Program-made: the position numbers and the translations under genes | In this document: piece by piece, positions 22,606 to 33,235 of the stretch | How the letters are laid out: each line of letters opens with the position of its first letter | Position numbering within the stretch: the first letter of the stretch is position 1 | Source: Vanessa cardui | Taxonomy: Eukaryota; Arthropoda; Insecta; Lepidoptera; Nymphalidae | Length of the DNA: 64,000 nt | Direction of reading: 5' to 3' | Assembly: GCF_905220365.1 (NCBI RefSeq) | Contig: NC_061152.1 | Span: forward strand, 1,043,001-1,107,000 | Notes under the pieces: generated by a model | Databases searched by the model: none | Told to the model about the DNA's origin: nothing | Seen by the model: only the letters and a program-made list of their open reading frames with translations

Positions 22606-22870
22606 GAGCTGAGATGGCCCAGTGGTTAGAACGCGTGCATCTTAACCGATGATTGCGTGTTCAAACCCAGGCAAGCACCGCTGTATATATGTGCTTTATT
22701 TGTGTTTATAATTCATCTCTTGCTCGGTGAAGGAAAACATCGTGAGGAAACCTGCATGTGTCTAATCTCATACAAATCCTGCCACATGTGTATTCCACCA
22801 ACCCGCATTGGAACAGCGTGATGGAATATGTTAGAAATCTTCTTCTTAATGGAAGAGGAGGCCTTATCCT
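22606..22870 (+). mobile_element. S1 SINE
   Basis: Full head. It ends early at GAGGCCTTATCCTAGCA. Confidence 0.87.
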
Positions 22871-24110
22871 AGCAATTTTTACGTATAAAATCTTAAGAAA
22901 TTTTAGTTATATCTAACTTATTTAGCTGAAACTTTGAACGCTGTAAGCGACGTTTTCAATTCAAACATAACTCAGTTTCAGAACAGATTAATAAAATATA
23001 TTCATATCAAGTTAAAAAACCAAAATGGCGTCACATTGTAATCATTAAAATTAATATCGAATTTCGTTTCGAAAACCCCAACAAAGGGTACGAAAAAAAG
23101 TCAATAATAAAACGTTGATTATCTTTAAAATTTCGAAAAGGACACGAACAATTTAATGAGAACCAAAACGCCATCATAAGCTGACACTCGGTTACCGCCA
23201 TTTTGTTTTAACTTCGAACACTGGAAACGTTACGAATGACTCGCATTCGATTTTTGAATTTTTGACGTTTATTTTTTTTAATTCTTGCATTAGCTTTCAA
23301 GTAGTTAAAATTACATTCTACATAGAAAATATTTAAATTAACACATTATATATTATTGTTAACTAATATTTAAGAGTCATTCAAAGCGTTTTTTAAAAGA
23401 TCTGCGTAGTTAAATAATTTATTATATGTGGTAACAATGGTTGAAAAAAATATTGCCTACAGTATAGGTATATGCAGTAGGTATCATATAAAAAGTTAAT
23501 TTTACATTAATTATTTTTTTTATGTCATATATTTCTTTAGGCTGTACGGTATAATACTCGTGACAAAACAATAAAAAAAAGTATTAAAAATGACGTATAA
23601 CATTTATTCGTGTAATATAATTATTTCAATCAGATTTAAACTACACTAACTATAAACAAGTGCGCATTATTATAGAGTACATTGTTTTTTTTTTTAATAG
23701 CTTGTACTCTGCATGTGGGCTAAAGAAACACAAGATAAGTCTACGTAGATACGACTGCAAAATTAAGTGATTCAATTATGGTCACTTTTAAAAACTATAA
23801 TTTATTTATCATCACTAAAAATTAAAAAAATAAAAGAAATTTCAATTTGGAAAAAAATTCAATTATTTTTTCATATATACCTATAAAAAATTATTATTAA
23901 ATAATATGTTGAAACAATTAACGTTATTACAAAAAAAAAAAATTTTTTTAAATATCTTTATTATTAGGCCGAACGGTGTAAGATCGTTATGCTAAAACAG
24001 GCAGGTCAACACAAAATGGCTGTCGGCACCAGTGACAGACGAATTCGATCAGAAAAATTTCCTCGAGTCATCGTCTTCGGCAGTGTTCTTATGATTAATA
24101 CCCTGGCCTT
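22871..24110. other. Repeat-poor stretch, no gene
   Basis: AT-rich with AAAATGGCGTCAC at 23021 and ACCGCCATTTTGTTTT at 23195. Near 24045 there is CCTCGAGTCATCG. No ORF with support. Confidence 0.4.
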
Positions 24111-24113
24111 TTT

Positions 24114-24390
24114 TTATGTATAAAAATTGGTGATATTATGAGTATAGTCCGTTGCATTGTGCCTTTGTGAAGGTTTCCAGCATTGAGTTTTTATATAACA
24201 GCTTGCATTGTTGAATATATGAAGTTGTTGCACTTCAAAATTATACATTTCGACAAATATACACGTTTCGAAATCCTTTTGAATTAATTCCAAGATATCT
24301 TTGACGTGTCTGTATATATTTGTATATTGGTATACACAAATGGTGTATTTTCCCGTGCTTGAAATTGTCTTTAAAACTAATATAATCACT
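24114..24390 (-). other. Unassigned 91-codon open frame
   Basis: A minus-strand frame with KDILELIQKDFETCIFVEMY in the middle. It has no family I recognise and no splice context. It may be a decayed mobile-element ORF. Confidence 0.2.
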
Positions 24391-24391
24391 A

Positions 24392-24572
24392 TAATTACAT
24401 AGTGTAAAACAAAGTCGCTTACCGCTCATTTCAATAGATAGAGTGATTCGATTCGTAAATAAATAAATACTGTAGAATATTTAGTAAAATGTATTTATTA
24501 AAAAAAAATCGCATCAAAAGGCATTCATAGATACAGACAGCGATAAGCGACTTTGTTTTATACTGTGTAATG
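24392..24572. mobile_element. H1 inverted pair (palindromic)
   Basis: ACATAGTGTAAAACAAAGTCG at the left and CGACTTTGTTTTATACTGTG at the right face outward around a shortened core. Confidence 0.7.
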
Positions 24573-24621
24573 ATAATTATATCATCAAATTTGCTTGTGG
24601 TTTTGTTACCAACATACAGAT

Positions 24622-24770
24622 CAAAGCAATCAAATCAATTTTATTGAAGTAAGCTTCACAATGAAGCGTTTTTGAATCGTCGAAAATTAAACACTACCGC
24701 CGTTTCGAAAAGCAGCTTCTAGCGAGAAGAAACGGCAAGAAACTCGCATAGTTGCTCTTTTCATATAAAC
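24622..24770 (-). mobile_element. R2-like 3' end, diverged subfamily
   Basis: TTTTATTGAAGTAAGCTTCA with CGCCGTTTCGAAAAGCAGC in place of the usual ACCGGTTCGG block. Confidence 0.65.
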
Positions 24771-24993
24771 AGATTTACAATGCTGTTATTTACAGTAATT
24801 AGTGTCCTATGATGGAACCCGAGCCTAACTCCAGGCGTTTCTTTCTAAAAAGCACTCTATAACAGACAACAATTTTCGCATATATAATATTAGTATACAT
24901 CATGATATGCTACTGAGGGGGTGACTTTTTAAAAGGGTGCATTAAGTATTTGTACCTTATATACAGTCGATCCTTATACAATGCCACAATTGT

Positions 24994-25087
24994 GCAAATC
25001 AAATCAAATCAAAATAAACTTTATTCAAGTGGGCTTTTACGAGCACTTTTGATGCGTTTTTTTTTAATAGATAGAGCGATTCGAGAG
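24994..25087. mobile_element. R2 tail joined to an H1 fragment
   Basis: R2 minus (24994-25048) changes at GATGCG into the H1 core GATAGAGCGATTCGAGAGGA. This looks like a junction through a shared short word. Confidence 0.55.
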
Positions 25088-25270
25088 GAAGGTTTTCGTT
25101 GAGTGAGCCAGTGTAACTACACTCAAGGGACATAGCATCTCAGTTCCTAAGGTTGGTGGCGCATTGACGATGTAAGGAATAGTTAATATTTCTTACAGCG
25201 TCATTGTCTATGGGTGATGGTGACCACTTATAAGGTGGCGCATATGCTCGTCCGCCAACCTATTATAGTT
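25088..25270 (+). repeat. R1 repeat, 5' truncated
   Basis: From GAGTGAGCCAGTGTAACTAC to CCGCCAACCTATTATAG. Confidence 0.8.
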
Positions 25271-25516
25271 GCATCAGTTATCGATATACAGATATAAATA
25301 TTTCATTTAAGAATTCGTATAAAGGATGGAATATTAAAATAAAAAATCGGTTTTTTTTCTCAAATTACATTCAAGGCGGGGCGGGTCTAGCATCATTTGT
25401 CATATGATGCAGCGTATTGCTAGCGTTGTTTAGGAGAAATGCCATCTTTTGTTGTAATATACAAACCCATACGTTTCAAATTCGAAGATTTATAATTTAA
25501 CATATTTCAATTCCAT

Positions 25517-25990
25517 GCTGAGATGGTTCAGTGGTTAGAACGCGTGCATCTTAACTAATGATAGCTTCAAACCAGAGCACCATTATTACGACCTCCGTGG
25601 TCGAGTGTGTACACCGGTTTCCATGAGTACGCCACTCCGAGGTCCCGGGTTTGTCCGGCCGAGTCGATGTAGATTACCATTAGTTGTCTACGTCGTCTCG
25701 GGTCTGGGTGTTTGTGCCGTCGTTACTTCTGATCTCCCACAACACAAGTGCGTTAGCTACTCACATTGGGATCAGAGTAATGTATGTGATGTTGTCTCAT
25801 ATTTATATTTATATCTCGTGCTCGGTAAAGGAAAACATCGCGAGGAAACCTGCATGTGTCTAATTTCAACGAAATTCTGTCACATGTGTATTCCACCAAC
25901 ACGCATTGGAACAACGTGGTGAAATATGTTCCAAATCTTCTCCACAAATGGAGAGTACTTAGCCCAACAGTGGGAAATTTACAGGCTGTT
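25517..25990 (+). mobile_element. S1 SINE split by S2
   Basis: The head (25517-25583) stops at GAGCACCATTATTA. The body resumes at ATCTCGTGCTCGGTAAAGG (25815). Confidence 0.85.
25584..25812 (+). mobile_element. S2 SINE, full length, nested in S1
   Basis: Family S2: an ACGACCTCCGTGGTCGAGTG head with a GGTxCCGGGTTTGTCC B-box region, a body GATGTAGATTACCATTAGTT and GTGCCGTCGTTACTTCTGAT, ending GTGATGTTGTCTCATATTTA with a TTA-rich tail. tRNA-like promoter boxes suggest RNA polymerase III origin. Confidence 0.85.
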
Positions 25991-26067
25991 TACTTTACTT
26001 TACATTTTATATTTAAATTCCAGACGAAACAGAGTAATTACAAGATTTGATTGTGGGATACATTGCT

Positions 26068-26322
26068 GTGTATAAAACAAAGTCGCTCACCGCTGTCTGT
26101 ATCTATGTACGCTTAGATCTTTGAAATCACGCAACGGATTTTGATGCGGTTTTTTTAATAGATAGAGTAATTCCAGAGGAAGGTTTTTGTATATAACACA
26201 TGGACAATATAGTAAAGAAACACTGATAATTTTAGAAGTTTCTAATGTGATGTAAATAAACAATATCTGTAGTACATTTAGTATCAGTATTGCACCCGTG
26301 TTAAGCCGGGGCGGTCTTTAGT
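26068..26322 (+). mobile_element. H1 Helitron-like element
   Basis: Nearly complete. The end is mutated to GGGGCGGTCTTTAGT. Confidence 0.75.
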
Positions 26323-26534
26323 TTTCAAATAAACATACAAATATAAGAACAGAGAATGATCAATAATACTATATTATTGGCCATATAAAAACAGTCTCAT
26401 AACTAGCGCTACAAATTCACCCCTGGATTAAACGTATCATACCAACCCCTATACATAGGGGTTGCACCCTTATTTACTCACCCTAAACGCCCTTACATAG
26501 CTGTTATTGATATTTCGTTTCGTAGTTTTATAAC

Positions 26535-26695
26535 TACGAGTAGTTGCTTTTTAGGGTGTTGGGTTAAAAGTAGCCTATGTTTTTGGAGTTCAAGTTTGCT
26601 TCATAGCAAATTTCATCAAAATCGGTTCAGCGGTTTGCTAGTGAAAGACAGATAGTTACTTTAACATTTATGATATTCATATAGATTATATAATA
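26535..26695 (+). mobile_element. H3 element
   Basis: AAAAGTAGCCTATGTTTTTG to ATGATATTCATATAGATT. To its left, 26420-26480 holds a TACATAGGGG inverted word pair. Confidence 0.6.
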
Positions 26696-26877
26696 TAGTT
26701 ATGTGAGCTTTGGATAAATTACTTTAAGAGGCTTGGTGTAACGAGTGTATGTATGTTTCAATTCTTAGTTACAGACTAGTGTCTGTCAGTACCTATGTAT
26801 ATACATACATATATACATATAAGTGTCCTACTATGAAATTTGATTTTATATATGACTTGGTCAATTGTACAGACAAT

Positions 26878-27065
26878 AAAAAAGCGTGGAATTAATACCT
26901 GTTGACTTCCAGGCAGGATATATTACATACATATATAATTGTATTAAACTACTGAGTTTCTTGTCTGTTCTCTTTAGAATCTACAATTCGAACCGGTGGT
27001 AGCTTCACTTGATTGTTAAATGACGATTCAAAAGTGCTTTGTAGCCTACTTTGTAGTAAATTTTG
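26878..27065 (+). mobile_element. R2 non-LTR 3' end
   Basis: Sense copy with a deletion near ATTAAACTACTGAG. Confidence 0.8.
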
Positions 27066-27208
27066 ATTTTGAGCTTGTTAATGGTAATTTACCACTGAAC
27101 TTCAGATACAAGGGCATAGAAAACAACCCTTACTGCAGTCATACTGGCTCACTCACCCTTCAAACCAGACACATAGGTGTTCAATGGACCAAACAAGCAT
27201 AAAGCATT

Positions 27209-27400
27209 GACGACCTTTGTGGTCGAGTGTGTACACCGGTTTCCATGGTTACGACACGTAGATGTAGATTACCATTAGTTGTCTACGTCGTCTTGGGTCT
27301 GGGTGTTTGTGCCGTCGTTACTTCTGATTTCCACAACACAAGTGCTTTAGCTACTCGCATTGGGATCAGAGTAATGTATGTGTTGTCCAATATTTAAAAA
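27209..27400 (+). mobile_element. S2 SINE close to cnc exon 4
   Basis: Sense copy lacking the B-box segment. It ends 90 bp beyond the exon 4 donor, antisense to cnc. Confidence 0.82.
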
Positions 27401-27489
27401 AATAAAGTTACAAAACAAACCTGCTTACGAAACAAAACCTCAACATGTGGAACCTTATCAAAATCGATACAGCAAAATCAAGGACTCAC

Positions 27490-27535
27490 CGGTTTCTGTG
27501 TCGACGGTGTACGACAAGCCGGCCCATGGATCCTC
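27490..27535 (-). CDS. cnc: cnc exon 4, ETGE Keap1-binding motif
   Basis: A 46-nt microexon, acceptor TTATTTACAG and donor ACCG|GTGAGT. It gives EDPWAGLSYTVDTET plus the first base of a Gly codon, so it reads into ETG and should complete ETGE on the next exon (phase 1 intron). ETGE is the high-affinity Keap1-binding motif of NRF2 and CncC. The block DPWAG...VD-ETG also matches NRF1 (DTWAG...VDGETG). The next cnc exon should begin with two bases completing Gly and then a Glu codon. I could not find it to the left within the window. Confidence 0.9.
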
Positions 27536-27589
27536 CTGTAAATAACAATTTCATTAATATTACAAACAAAAAATCCTCCGATTTTAGTT

Positions 27590-27838
27590 CTTAACCGATG
27601 ATTACGGGTTCAAACCCAGGCAAGCACCGCTGATTCATGTGCTTGATTTGTCTTTATAATTCATCTCGTGCTCAGCGGGTGAAGGAAACCTGCATGTGAC
27701 AAATTTCATAGAAATTCTGCCACCTGTGTATTCCACCAACCCGCATTGGAACAGCGTGGTGGAATATGTTCCAAACCTTCTCCTCAAAGGGAGAGGAGGC
27801 TTTTAGCCCAGCAGTGGGAATTTACAGGCTGTTGTTGT
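27590..27838 (+). mobile_element. S1 SINE in cnc intron 3
   Basis: 5' truncated copy 55 bp upstream of the exon 4 acceptor, antisense to cnc. Confidence 0.85.
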
Positions 27839-27887
27839 TTCAAATGAATATTTTAGCAGATTTCTTAGCAAATCATAAAGATATAGG

Positions 27888-28032
27888 AAGATGGCCCAGT
27901 GGCGAGAGATGATTGCGGGTTCAAATCCAAGCACCGCTGAATATTCATGTACTAAATTCGTGTTTATAATTTATCTACATTTCGTTTAAAGAAAACATCG
28001 TAAGAAAACCTGCATGTGTCTAATTTCATAAT
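27888..28032 (+). mobile_element. S1 SINE, truncated, in cnc intron 3
   Basis: The head has a deletion around the A box. It ends at GCATGTGTCTAATTTCATA where R2 starts. Confidence 0.8.
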
Positions 28033-28250
28033 CAAATCAAAATAAACTTTATTCGAGTAGGCTTTCACAAGCACTTTTGAATCGTCATTTTACAATTAAG
28101 TGAAGCTACCACCGGTTCGGAAAGTAAATTCTCCCGAGAAGAACCGGCGAGAAACTCAGTAGTCACTCTTTTATAGAAATGTCATATTATATTCCCGCTA
28201 ATCTCTGGAACGGCTGGACCGATTTTGATGGGACTTTCTTTGATAGATAG
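28033..28250 (-). mobile_element. R2 3' end followed by an H2 fragment, in cnc intron 3
   Basis: R2 antisense (28033-28175), then GGAACGGCTGGACCGATTTT of H2 (28190-28250). Intron 3 is only 780 bp and is mostly repeats. Confidence 0.75.
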
Positions 28251-28315
28251 TTAATCTAATTAGTTAAAACTATAATATATAAACAGTTTAATAACTCATC
28301 TACGAATGCCCTCAC

Positions 28316-28462
28316 CTCCTTCTCTGGTTCCAGAAGCGAAGCCTTCACCTTCTCTATCTTCTCCGACTCCTCCTTCTTCTTCTTCTGTATCTTCTCCTCA
28401 GCCAGCTTCAGCTCTTTATCGATCTGGTCGTTCAAATTCACCTTCTTGGCTTGAGGGCCCTC
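28316..28462 (-). CDS. cnc: cnc exon 3, lysine-rich Neh2 helix
   Basis: A 49-codon exon, acceptor CTCCATACAG and donor GAG|GTGAGG, phase 0-0, in frame with exons 2 and 4. It begins EGPQAKKVNLNDQIDKELKL and continues as a highly charged Lys/Glu helix through KIEKVKASLLEPEKE. It occupies the place of the helix between the DLG and ETGE motifs of NRF2, whose lysines are ubiquitinated by the Keap1-Cul3 ligase. The helix and the many lysines are seen; the ubiquitination role is carried over from the family. The low-complexity coding strand (many GAG/AAG codons) makes a spurious proline/serine-rich frame on the plus strand. Confidence 0.88.
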
Positions 28463-28531
28463 CTGTATGGAGACATTTGATTAATACCTTTAAATAAATA
28501 GTGGTTACCACCATAGACCATTAAAGTAAAG

Positions 28532-28822
28532 TAGCTGAGATGGCCCAGTGGTTAGAACGCGTGCATCTTAACCGATGATTGCTTTAAACCCAGGCAAGCA
28601 CCACTATATATGTGTGCTTAATTTGTGTTTATAATTCATCTCGTGCTCGGTTAAGGAAAACATCGTGAGGAAACCTGCATGTGTCTAATTACTTCGAAAT
28701 TCTGCCACATGTGTATTCCACAAACCCGCATTGGAACAGCGTGGTGGAATATGTTCCTAACCTTCTCCTCAAAGGGAGAGGAGGCCTTTAGCCCAGCAGT
28801 GGGAATTTACGGGCTGTTGTTG
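28532..28822 (+). mobile_element. S1 SINE, full length, in cnc intron 2
   Basis: Starts 70 bp upstream of the exon 3 acceptor (cnc sense), opposite in orientation to the gene. Confidence 0.88.
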
Positions 28823-28825
28823 TAC

Positions 28826-28890
28826 TCAATTCGGATGTGATCGGTTTTACGAATTTTGCCGATGCGACGTGTAAGTTGTGTCGTACTGTA
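28826..28890 (+). mobile_element. M2 end fragment
   Basis: ATTCGGATGTGATCGGTTTT to AGTTGTGTCGTACTGTA, one terminal repeat of M2 (see 63026). Confidence 0.65.
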
Positions 28891-29194
28891 CCAGTTCGAT
28901 CTGAAGTTCAAAACCAGAATCCTGGACTCTACACGATCATTTACAAAAACGTCTTATGCGCACGTTATATTAATCAAATATAAACTTTAAACTTTCGAAT
29001 TTAAAGTTTAAAATTGTCCGCGGAAACTTTTTAGTTCGAGTCTTTTTCATTCGTCATAGTTTAAAGACTCGATCAAAATTTTCATAACGCAACTCAGCAT
29101 CGTGAACGATGATCGCGGGTTCGAATCCAAACACTTTGAGTGTCTTGCTAATATTGGTTAGCCAGGGGAAAATTAAATGGTTGGTTTTACTCAC

Positions 29195-29269
29195 CGGCTG
29201 TACAGGGTCCTCCATGGTGAAACCCATGTCCACATCCTGCTTCCATAACACCTCGATGAGGTCCATATC
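29195..29269 (-). CDS. cnc: cnc exon 2, DLG-like Keap1-binding segment
   Basis: A 25-codon exon, acceptor TTTCTTTCCAG and donor CCG|GTGAGT, phase 0 on both sides. It reads DMDLIEVLWKQDVDMGFTME followed by five more residues. This is the start of the Neh2 domain: human NRF2 has QDMDLIDILWRQDIDLG at the same place. In NRF2 the DLG motif is the weaker of two Keap1-binding sites. Here the central Leu is Met (DMG), while the preceding LWKQDVD block is intact. Being 75 nt and symmetric, it could be skipped without a frameshift. Exon 1 lies 10 kb upstream. Confidence 0.93.
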
Positions 29270-29354
29270 CTGGAAAGAAATTAAAAAAAAAAAATTAATT
29301 AATATATATCAATATATTTTCATCATCATGCATTCGTAGCTATGAGATAATAGG

Positions 29355-29490
29355 ACCTTATGGTAAGTGGTCACCACCGCCCATAGATAATGGCGCTGTT
29401 GGAAATATTAACCATTCCTTACATCACCAATGCCATCAGAGCTGTGATGTAATGTCCCTTGTGCCTGTAGTTACACTGACTGACTCAAAA
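29355..29490 (-). repeat. R1 repeat, partial
   Basis: 85 bp upstream of exon 2 in cnc sense. Confidence 0.78.
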
Positions 29491-31866
29491 TAAGATATAT
29501 GTATTAAACAAAAATTGTTTTTTGTGCCGTTGCAATAGATCAATGAACAATAATTTAATATTGATAAAAAAATATCAACATCGAAGAAAACCAATGCATT
29601 TAAAATAAAAACGAATAAAAACTTAGACTGTATAATGCAATACCTTTAAATCTTATTCTGTTAATATTAAAAAAAAAAACTTAATAAAAAGCTTAAATAC
29701 TCTGTAAGGAAAAATAAATTCCAAAAATTCGAATAATAACGAAACAAAATCATAAAATAATAACTACAATAATAAACATTTTAATTTAAACTTTATTCGC
29801 ATAACTATAAAGCTGAAAATAGTTTATTTTAGCTTTGATAAAATCATATGAATACAAAATAATGAAATGTTATTGAAATTTGAACTTTGTATCTTAATCA
29901 ACAAGGTTTAATTTTATATGACGCAACTCTACCGCCTTTTTTAATCTGTCGGGTTCTCTGCATGACGTATTTCTAATTACGAATAACTTGTTTTTTGTGT
30001 TTTCTATGTAATACAATTGTTAATAACATATTGTTTATTATGTACAATCAAATATATGTTTATATATATTATGTAAACATTAAAGATTGAAATTGTACCG
30101 AATTATTTATAAAATTAGCGTATAATTTGTTACACAATGCGTCTACGGTGATTTTAATTGTATGGAGTCTAATTCTGTACAGCGCATTGTAAATAATATT
30201 TAATTTGATTGATATTATTTATCGAAATGTAAATTTCAAATTTTAGTTAAAATTTTAAATTTAAATAATTCTATTTATGTTTTTCATTTTAATCACGAAA
30301 TAAATAAACAAAAATAAATACCTACGATACGAGTCTATAGAAAAAGAATAAATATTTAAAACGTATAATATATCTCATAATATTTTTAGTTATATCATAT
30401 AACTATAGATATTGTTATTTACATAATTTATCATATCAGTACTGAAAAGTTATAAGATTACGAATAAATAAAACAGAACAAATAATAATTGTCTCTAAGC
30501 ACGAGGCGCCATCTATGTCAAATTGCATATTTGGAAGAAAAATTCTAAGCTCTGATCATAGATGGCGCTCCTTCCTAAGACGCCATCTATGATTAGAACT
30601 TTATAATAATAAAGTAATATATTATGAAAACGCTATTCACCAGCAGATGGCGCTGTATAACATTAATACTCCTTCGAAAAGTATTAGAAGTTTAATAAAT
30701 TAAAGATAATTATTTAAAAATAAAGATTTAAAGCAATTCTTAAATCCTGTAACGCTTAAAATTTAAATATTCCTTTTTAAAATAGAATGCTAAAAATAAT
30801 TTAAACACGTCGAGGGCAAAAATATCAATGAGTAGTGAGTAATATAAATATTCGCCACGCACTCAACAGATGGCGTTGCGCGATATTTATAAATAACATT
30901 CTAGAAATTTAGAACATATGATTGCTGGAGGTACATACAAGGTCGATAGCGGTCAAGGCAAACCAAGGTTGAAAATTACGTTTTTAGCGCTAAATGTTCT
31001 ATTAAAAAACTCAAAAAAACAGCCTAAACATTTCAACCTCTATTCGCATAGTTTTTAAGTCGAAATTACTTTGCATTTTTGTCAATTATCATTGTTATAT
31101 CCAATAATGGGACATATTTTCTGTGTCATTGGGTTGGTAATCGGTTACTATGAACGAATGCGTCGTTGATTTCATTGACCGATAAGTAAATATGAGTATT
31201 ACAAGGTACAAGAACCATGAATCAATTTAATCTAAAATTATGCTCATTCAAGTAATTATTAAAATCGATTTATATTAAATTAAAGCGTAAATGCAAATGG
31301 CCGCCATCTGTCAAATCTAATGAATCAATATGGCGGTAGTTAAATTGTAAAAAAGGAAAACGATTACTATTAATTTATAAGACACCTATCCATTATTAAA
31401 ATATAAATCATATAAAATAAAATAGGGATATTCTTTCGTCATTTTACTATATATTTAAATTATATCGAAATGCTTTTTTTTTGTACGTCTGTACTCGTAT
31501 GTAACCTTTGCTTTTAATTTTTTTTTAATTAATTTATGATTTCGACGATTTTGTTTTTATGAATACAGTATAGATTGGACTCAATAGATGGCGTTACAAT
31601 CTGTTTCAAACATATCTTTACACAAAAAACATATAAAAACTTATTTCGAAATATTATTATATTGTTGAGAAAAATAAAACAAGTATTCAAAATGGCGGCT
31701 ATCCGTCACATTCTAGAAATCCTCCACTTTAATATCAAGTTAACATAAACGTAAAAAAAAAAAACATTGTAATAAATTATTATGACGATACAAAGAAGAA
31801 ATATTTAAGTACTGAATGCAGTTGAGCGAAGAAGCGAAATGAAAGCGAATAATATTATTATATAAA
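29491..31866. other. Repeat-poor part of cnc intron 1 with AGATGGCG cluster
   Basis: 2.4 kb of AT-rich DNA without ORFs or known repeats. AGATGGCG words lie at 30505, 30560, 30582, 30645, 30867, 31300 and 31587, in both orientations. AAATGGCGGC lies at 31689. The word at 30640-30655 is the best CTCF-like match. Confidence 0.5.
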
Positions 31867-31867
31867 T

Positions 31868-32055
31868 CGATGTGGCCGAGTGGTTGGAACGCGTGCATTT
31901 TAACCGATGATTTCGTGTTCAAACCCAGGCAAGCACCGCTGTATATATGTGCTTAATTTGTGTTTATAATTCATCTCGTGCTCGGCGGTGAAGGAAAACA
32001 TCGTGAGGAAACCTGCATGTGTCTAATTTCATTGAAATTCTACCATATGTGTCGT
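31868..32055 (+). mobile_element. S1 SINE, 3' truncated
   Basis: Head TGGCCGAGTGGTTGGAACGC. Breaks after TTCTACCATATGTG. Confidence 0.83.
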
Positions 32056-32061
32056 CGTCAT

Positions 32062-32160
32062 TGTCGTCATTTAACAATTAAGTGAAGCTACCACCGGTTC
32101 TGAAAGTAGATTCCACCGAGAAGAACCGGCAAGAAACTCAGTAGTTACTCTATTTCAAAA
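32062..32160 (-). mobile_element. R2 fragment
   Basis: 3'UTR block only. Confidence 0.7.
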
Positions 32161-32380
32161 TTATCTCGACAATATTACTAACAGATCGCATAGCACACCA
32201 ACATACATTGTAAGATCATATTTATATATTATTGAAAGCAGCACGTGTTATCAATATCCAAATATATAGCTGTAATTATCTATCAGATCGATCAACGCCA
32301 CGTTTAAGAAAATCTAGCCAAATGTGTACTCTCTATTCGAACTCATTATCTAACAAGAAACTCGAATCTCACCGCAGAAA

Positions 32381-32660
32381 AGTAAACATATATGTTATTA
32401 ACGCGCAAAAAGTGAAGACTAGAAAACGTCCTAATTGGGACGTTTGCCTTTAGTCGTTTTACGTAGTAATACGTTATAATAAATCATAATTACGTAGTAA
32501 TACGTTTTGCGTAATTAAAACATCTAGTTATCCCTTTTACTTATTGTTTTATCAAGCCATCCTTTTTACTTGTAACGAAATGTAAACGGTCCCCGGCGCG
32601 GCACACTTTTTTCTGTTGTTTAGTATGGGTATAACATATCTGTTTACTAGTATATCATTG
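32381..32660 (+). mobile_element. M1 hAT MITE, left end damaged
   Basis: Same orientation and interior as 4886-5183. The right end GTTTACTAGTATATCATTG is intact, but the left terminal bases before AGTAAACATATATG are lost, so no duplication can be read. Confidence 0.85.
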
Positions 32661-32684
32661 GTTACAGAAGTATTATATACAAAA

Positions 32685-33160
32685 CTCGCCCCAGCTTCGC
32701 ACGTGATACAAAAATATACAACAGAATTTGTTTATTAACGACATCACATTACAAACTTCTAAAATTATCAGTGTTTTTCTACTATATTATTCATGTATTA
32801 TACATAGAACTATATGTATTTAAAATACTGCAACAAAATCCGTTGCGTAGTTTTAAAGACAAAAGCATACATTTGACGACCTCAGTGGTCGAGTGGTGTG
32901 TACACCGGTTTTCGGGGATACGGCACTCCGAGGTCCCGGGTTCGTCCGGCCGAGTCGATGTAGATTACCATTAGTTTTCTATGTTGCCTTGGGTCTGGGT
33001 GTTTGTGGTGCCGTCGTTACTTCTGATTTCCACAACACAAGTGCTTCAGCTACTTACATTGGGATCAGAGTAATGTACGTGATGTTGTCTCATATTTATT
33101 TATATTTATATACATAGGGACAGAGAAAGCGACTTTGTTTTATACTATGTACTGATTATA
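32685..33160 (-). mobile_element. H1 Helitron-like element split by S2
   Basis: 32685-32875 and 33112-33160 are the two parts (CATACAT | ATACATAGGGACAGAGAAAG). Confidence 0.75.
32876..33108 (+). mobile_element. S2 SINE nested in H1, full length
   Basis: Includes a clean B-box region CCCGGGTTCGTCCGGCC and a TTTATTTATATTTATATA tail. Confidence 0.86.
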
Positions 33161-33235
33161 TACTACTTCGAAACAAGCTACATATATGTATGTATATTTG
33201 TTTAATAGCATTTTAGTTAGGCATTACCAATAATT

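Noticed and set aside
25605..25922. 105-codon plus frame with a repeated C-terminal pattern
   Set aside because: It lies wholly within the nested S2 and S1 SINEs, and equivalents occur at other S2 copies.
1..27489. CNC-bZIP exon of cnc
   Set aside because: I looked on the minus strand for a basic region and leucine zipper and for an exon completing ETGE; none was visible. It is probably beyond the left edge.
28306..28497. Plus-strand Pro/Ser-rich open frame
   Set aside because: It is the antisense shadow of cnc exon 3 (Lys/Glu-rich), which has matching splice sites and phase on the minus strand.
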